The notes beneath the pieces were generated by a model. The model was not told where the DNA came from. It made no database searches and saw only the letters and a list, made by a program, of their open reading frames with translations. A stretch of 64,000 nt of DNA from Capillidium heterosporum (Eukaryota; Entomophthoromycota; Entomophthoromycetes; Entomophthorales; Capillidiaceae): contig WBMQ01000003.1 in NCBI GenBank assembly GCA_016630905.1, positions 1,798,001-1,862,000 on the forward strand, read 5' to 3'. Of the stretch, positions 58,884 to 64,000 are shown piece by piece (the stretch's first letter is position 1; each line of letters begins with the position of its first letter). Made by a program: the position numbers and the translations under genes.

Positions 58884-61643
58884 TTAATATGGTTTTTGTA
58901 TCTGCTTCAACGATATGGTGGAGTAGGCTTACCTCTTTGGATCAAAAGTCCGAGTTCTAATAAATATACTTTATTGTTTTAAATACCTTTATTAGCCGGA
59001 CAACACTATATATCACTGTTACGCATTTAACTTCTACATTGGCTATATTGTTTTTATATTCTATACAACACTATCGAAGATCCTATATTCAGCATCTAGA
59101 CTTTGACAAGTAACTTCTCAAGCAACAATATAAAGGGTGTAGAAAGTGTTCTTTTGTAATTTTATTATTCCGATCTAAAGTATAAACTGCTAGCAAAACC
59201 CACTTTATAAACAAAGGTCTATCCTATGAGTCAACAGTTCAATTTCAAACTTACAGGTAGGAAAGGTAGGCCAACTTTTTGATACAGGGTAAATATCCAG
59301 TTTTGTAAAATGATGCACCCAAACCTCCCTTTACTATTATTGGCTCACCTACAACTACCTAATCTTTATAGGAATTTATAGGATAACCCATTTCCCAACC
59401 TCTTGTCCATCAGCAAGGTAAAGGGTACTGAAAAGATACATATTCAAAACTGACTAAAGCTAGATCCATTTAACAAAGACGGGCAGAGAATGTATAGAGA
59501 GCTTTAGTAGCAAGTGGTTGGAGCTTGTCAGAAACATAATTAGAGTCAAGATCGTCCAACTGATGCTATATATTTATAACCCTTCCTATCTATATTGCAC
59601 TTGAAATTGAGAGCTACCTACAATGAAGCTTATTTTACCTCAGCTTTGTATATAGAGGCATAAATCCGATCAAGTTAAAAGTTTAGTTTAAAAACTAGCT
59701 CCTTTCCAATAGTTAAACCAATCTACCTACTCTATCTTCCTGTACTCAATAAGCCCTTTAGCCAATTCCTACACCCTTTCGACATGAGCGTCTCCATCAA
59801 ATTAAAAAACATTGTCAAATTTGCCAACTTTGACTATATATCAAAAGCAGAACGGATGACGAGTGGGTAAAGCAATGAAATTACTAGATCGTTATAGGTT
59901 ATAGGAAATAAAATGTATCGGATGGATGTACCATTAATTTGATTTTGAAATAGTAGTTACAGGCTGAGAATATCTTTGCCATAATCTCAACATCTGATTT
60001 TAGGATAGAAGATTCAGTTGGTAGAAACCCTAATTTAAATTTCACTTGTAGAGTGTAGCAAAAGATTTCAGCACATTCTAAACGATTTTTGAGTAAAAAG
60101 TGGTTATATTGATGCTCAATAGCTATAGCTTTCAAAGTTGGAAGATCGTCTCAAGAACTAACCTACATCTCAAGAGTGGTGAATTGCTTAAAGATTCCAT
60201 CAATATATTCAAAATAGCTTGTTCTGCTGCTGGAAAACATATATTGATTCATCTCAAATTTAGGAAAGTTTGGTTCAAAAGTTCAACTAGCTTTCTCATA
60301 CTTACTGGGATCTCTAGCTAATTTTCTTTTTGACGAGAGGGATAATGGCTCCCTCCAATCTAGACAAACCTACTATTTTGAATTGTGATTAGTCTAATTT
60401 GTATATTTGGATCACATCTTGGATGTTATAATGACAATAGAAAGTAAAGTCACTAGGTTGATATCAGCTAAATGCATTTTGCTGCATCAGGCGGATATAT
60501 CACCATTGGATTTCAAAGTAACATAAAGGCTGGAGTATGGAAATTCAATCCGACATTCGTTTTGTTGCTAAACTACTCATCGTAATCCCAACATCTAACT
60601 TTAAGATAAAAAACTCGTTTAGTCAGGTTATAATTCAAATCTCACTTGGTAGTATGCAATCAAGAATTTAATCAGATTTGAAGCTATATTGATCAAAAAA
60701 CAAGTTACCAGGTTGATATTTGGCAATTATATGGCTATAAATATTAGTTTAAGCATCTTTTGAAGTTATAGAAGTTTATTTAAATAGGCTGCAGCGCTAA
60801 ACTTGATTAAAAGTTTTATATCTATAGTTTGGAAAGCAGGGCCTAGCTAGACAAGGTTTTTGCAAGTAAAGGTTGGCTCTATTATATTTTGAATGCTGAA
60901 GTTGGAAAAGACAGTTCCTCAACTTGGAGGCAGATAGTTACTGCCTTATATTTTAAAAACTCGATGAAATAGTTGATATTCATCATCTAAAATGATTTTT
61001 TTGATAGAAATATTTTTAGGTTATCAATTTGACCGTACATGGGCTAAAATAGCTTCCAATAGAGTTTGATTATTCGGTAAGTTTAGTATATGGTTTTTGA
61101 TAAAGTATTTTAATCTATAGATATCTTCGATTGACTTTTGAAAGGAGATATAGTTACAATTTAATTGCTGCTTATAAATCTTTTCAAAACTCTGTAACTG
61201 TAAGATAGCAGGCGTATATATGGCCCCAGATTGAAAGACTGAATAGAATGAGCTTATCTACTAAATCTACTTGAACTTTTAAATATTGGATGTGGATGCT
61301 TGTGATACTGAATATTTATAGGATATATGTTTTGTTAGCTATAAAAGATAATCCAACTAGGCTGAACTTCAAATGTATATTTACCTATATAGTGGGTTGA
61401 TAACTTCTATTTAATTATAATTTGATCGATAAGTACAGATATAAATTCAATAAAGTAAAAAGTGATATATATTTAATATAAGATCACTAATAAATAAAGT
61501 ATATTACTCTATTAAAAGTTAGGCCCTCTTCGTTAAAAAACATTTAAAATGAATTTTCTGGAAAGGATCACTATATAAAAATTGTTAATTAAAAGTATAT
61601 CATGTATTTATGATATATATTAACACATATCCCATGAAGATAT
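58884..61643. other. Region with decayed, repeated minus-strand fragments
   Basis: No intact gene. A minus-strand frame at 59899-60135 (AIAIEHQYNHFLLKNRLECA and on) has an imperfect duplicate at about 60480-60690, where the same run of similar bases is full of stops. A third stop-free minus-strand stretch, 61020-61235 (GAIYTPAILQLQSFEKIYKQ and on), has no ATG. They could be remains of one amplified gene family. Identity unknown. Confidence 0.4.
59899..60135 (-). pseudogene. Fragment of an unidentified repeated gene
   Basis: A 78-codon frame containing LECAEIFCYTLQVKFKLGFL and then PTESSILKSDVEIMAKIFSA. Upstream exonic sequence (MNQYMFSSSRTSYFEYIDGI and on, 60250-60180 minus) could belong to it, but no GT-AG junction keeps frame. 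A helical pattern such as this occurs in the C-terminal part of fungal Zn2Cys6 regulators, but the resemblance is weak. Confidence 0.3.
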
Positions 61644-62445
61644 CTAATATTGAATAGGGCCTTTAGCAAAACCGCGTTCTTTTAAATCGGGGAGATTGGT
61701 CTTGAATATTGTATTCTCCATATGTTTGGTGAAGTACTTAGTTACCGATGAGTATTTTTGTCGCATATCGGGGGTAATACATAGAATAAAAGGGAATTCT
61801 AAAGCGACTACCAGTTCAACATCTGCCAAAGTTAATCTACCACAGCAAATATACTCCCCACCATTAGATTTGAGTACATCCTCCAAAAGCTGTAATAAGG
61901 TGTCAAACTTGACAGTGGCCCGTTCGACGACGTCAGCAACATAAGCTCGCAACCCAAGTACTGGGTTCATGATATCTAGAGCAGTGGCCATAATCTGACA
62001 TTCGCCGAGAAAACAGTATCTCAATATTTCGGCACGCTCCCAGCTATCTTTGCCGAGGAGGGGATTGTTGGGAATCAATTCAGCAACTTATAGTATGTGA
62101 GTTTGAAAATCATAGGTAAAAAAGTTACCATAGTAAGCTATAGCGCTAGATTCGGTGAGGATTCTACCGTCCTTAAGTTCAAGCGTAGGGGCCTGGCCCA
62201 GTGGAAACTTAGCCAAGTAAGAGGGGTTTTTTGTATCTTTCATTTGGAAGTTTGAAATAGTATCTACTTGGACATTGGAAAACGTAGCTACGATGGTCAC
62301 TTTGCTAAACTTGAAGATGTCAGCTGATACTTTATATTTCTTTATTACCCTTGGATTACCGGCTTGACCGTACAGCGTCTACAGTATTTGGATGTTGGTT
62401 AATAAAAGTTGTTGGATTCAAAGAATTGTACTTACGCCGATGGGC
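61644..62445 (-). CDS. Glutathione S-transferase / eEF1B-gamma N-terminal type protein
   Basis: 234 aa in three exons: a 12-nt first exon 62434-62445 (MPIG), 62129-62378 and 61644-62086. The spliced N-terminus MPIGTLYGQAGNPR is the GST thioredoxin-fold start of eEF1B-gamma-like proteins. FPLGQAPTLELKDGRILTES, the cis-Pro and glutathione-contact loop, follows, then AIAYYVAEL across the second junction. The C-domain has NPLLGKDSWERAEI and GGEYICCGRLTLADVELVVA (the capping motif). The eEF1G C-terminal domain is missing, so this is a stand-alone GST-like protein of the eEF1B-gamma clade rather than full eEF1G. Confidence 0.8.
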
Positions 62446-62915
62446 ATTTTAAGTTTGTTGAGTTGAATAACCTTTGATGCCAACCTTTTCAGCCCATTTA
62501 TATTTTTCTACTTTGGCAAGTTTAGATGATCTAAGTTTCGTTAATTTTCAACTTTGTGCCTTTAACTAGTAATCTAAAAAAGTAAATTGTATCCCCATGA
62601 AGTTTCATGAAGAGAGATATATTTTAAATAATGGATGCACAGTGTAATATACGAATATCTGAAACGTTACTACATCCCCAGATCTGCACAGCAAACCATG
62701 TGGCTTATACAAATTAGTCACACAGCATGGGAAATTCGAGGCTGGTACCTCGGCTGGATCGCTGTTCGCTTTCGGTGCAGTTCCAAACCTTCCAATTTTA
62801 GCTTCTGATTTGACAAATATATCTAGCCTTATATCAATAAAATGTCTATAAGGCTATCGTAGCTGGTTATTTGTAAGTATATATTTGTTAAAAACATATA
62901 ATAAAAAAATGTGTT
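62446..62915. other. Intergenic, nothing recognised
   Basis: AT-rich between the GST-like gene start and the stop of the amine-oxidase-like gene; no coding signal. Confidence 0.45.
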
Positions 62916-64000
62916 TTAAATATGGTGCATATTGCCACCCCAAACCTTGTTGAGCTTTCGAGCTTCGTCAACGTGGCCATCTTTGACCAAAATATGTAGA
63001 ACACCACGCAGTGCAGCGTTCAAAGCACCACCGACCCAACCGCTATGGTGATAAGTGGAGTCAACGGTGAAGACGGTGTTAGCTTCCATATTAGCAAAGG
63101 GAGGTAAGTCCTGCATTTTCTCTTCCAAAGTATTGTAGTGAGCAAAACCAAAGGGCATTAGGATCTTGCTGCCAGCAGTGACGCTTAATATTTCCCTTTT
63201 TATAACTTTGGCGCACCTTTTCACCGTGCATTTGGACCAGTTCGTCGATGGCCAGCATCTCGAACTCTTCGATAGTGGTACTCTCATGGGTTTCTAGGTT
63301 GTCTACAAAGACGTAGGATGCAATTATGACTTTAGAATTACCATGGCTTGGGTATACAGTAGTTTTTAATATGGTGTCTTCTTTAGTATACTGACCACTG
63401 TATTCCTTGGAATTCCAAAACTTTTTTTCAAACTTGAGTAGGACTTTGCAAGAGCCAGCAATGTGCTGAGTGTTGATGCTTTTGGTAAGAGCCTTAGAAA
63501 AAGTAAGAAGTTTCCACTGTCGGACCGAAGTTACGGGAGCTGCAACGATGGCATAATCATACTGGGCTTCAGAGTCGGATTGATCCAAATTGATGTTTGA
63601 TTTGTATTTAAGGGTGACTTTTTCAGTAAAATCTAACTGGTGGACCTTGCTGTACTTGATAGGAATTCGTTTCTTGATGAAGGTCTTGTGAAGTATATTG
63701 GGAAATCGGAACATACCGCCTTCAAGTTGCTCCTAGTTGTGATAGCGGGTGTAGTCTGGATTTTTAGTGAAGCCAAAGGTAAATGGAATAATTTCAAGTT
63801 TATCAACTGGGTTAGGGGTAATATTATTCAAATAGTCAATCAGTTTGTAAACGATGTTGATGGTGGTATCTTCACGGATTATACCATCTGAGTATGTAAA
63901 ATTCCTGAAGAAGCGCATAGCGCCTAGTTCGTTGTAATCGTAACGGCTTCCATCTGGGAAACTGTAGGTCCAGATCCTTCCACCAACTCGCTTGCTGTTG
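62916..64000 (-). CDS. L-amino-acid-oxidase-like flavin monoamine oxidase (partial, damaged)
   Basis: FAD-dependent oxidase of the L-amino-acid oxidase/flavin monoamine oxidase family; the 5' end lies beyond the window. From the right edge the minus strand reads KRVGGRIWTYSFPDG and ELGAMRFFRN (FAD-binding RVGGR...ELGAMR), then EGGMFRFPNILHK, a central domain with YDYAIVAAPVTSVRQW, and the C-terminal VDSTYHHSGWVGGALNAALR, the family's second FAD-contact block. Two defects break it: an in-frame TAG near 63733, just before EQLEGGM and with no GT donor to remove it, and one extra nucleotide near 63159 (GCCCTTTGG). It is either a pseudogene or error-bearing sequence. There is a TAA near 62916. Confidence 0.7.

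Noticed and set aside
1812-63740. Reassigned stop codon (TAG or TGA read as an amino acid), suggested by in-frame stops in the left-edge gene and the oxidase
   Set aside because: Well-defined genes end at all three stops: TAA in WSS1 and VPS1, TGA in CRM1 and the TBC gene, TAG in PAB2, SPOUT1 and NEO1. None of the intact genes contains an internal one.

Overview
The window is nuclear DNA of an AT-rich, intron-dense fungus. Conserved genes are cut by very short GT-AG introns, mostly 36-60 nt, with a CTAAC/CTAAT-like branch site close to a TAG or AAG acceptor. TAA, TAG and TGA all end recognisable genes, so the standard code applies. Fungal markers are a Vps1 dynamin, a Wss1 protease, a Kre9/Knh1-like GPI wall protein, a DHA1-type drug exporter and NRPS-like adenylate-forming reductases. 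An intron-rich, early-diverging (zygomycete-grade) fungus is my inference; the lineage is not proven.

Layout. 1-3.3 kb: a decayed minus-strand gene in otherwise empty DNA. 3.3-12 kb (all minus strand): a Vps17-like sorting nexin, a tandem pair of Cks1-like genes (the distal one broken), and a many-exon Spo22/Zip4-like meiotic gene. 12.1-34.3 kb is the housekeeping block: CRM1 exportin, a Wss1 DNA-protein crosslink protease, a FAM32A homologue, a TBC1D13-type Rab GAP, a short secreted Pro-rich protein, nuclear poly(A)-binding protein Pab2, a SPOUT1-type methyltransferase, the P4-ATPase Neo1 and the dynamin Vps1.

35-46 kb is accessory. Three nearly identical genes (+,-,+) encode a secreted protein with a PEK-repeat tail, and a fourth copy is decayed. 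A small OB-fold-like gene sits between the first two. 42.5-55.8 kb holds two paralogous A-T-R reductases in the same orientation, small secreted-peptide genes and an MFS exporter, which together look like a minimal secondary-metabolite locus. 56-64 kb holds a GPI-anchored wall protein, a decayed repeated family, a GST/eEF1B-gamma-type protein and an L-amino-acid-oxidase-like flavoenzyme that runs off the right edge.

Several long conserved genes (CRM1, NEO1, one reductase, the oxidase) carry isolated frame slips, nearly always one extra nucleotide. In an essential gene such as CRM1 this points to residual sequencing error, although decay of some accessory copies is real. Exon boundaries were placed by eye from splice signals, reading frame and family similarity recalled from memory; no alignment or database search was run.
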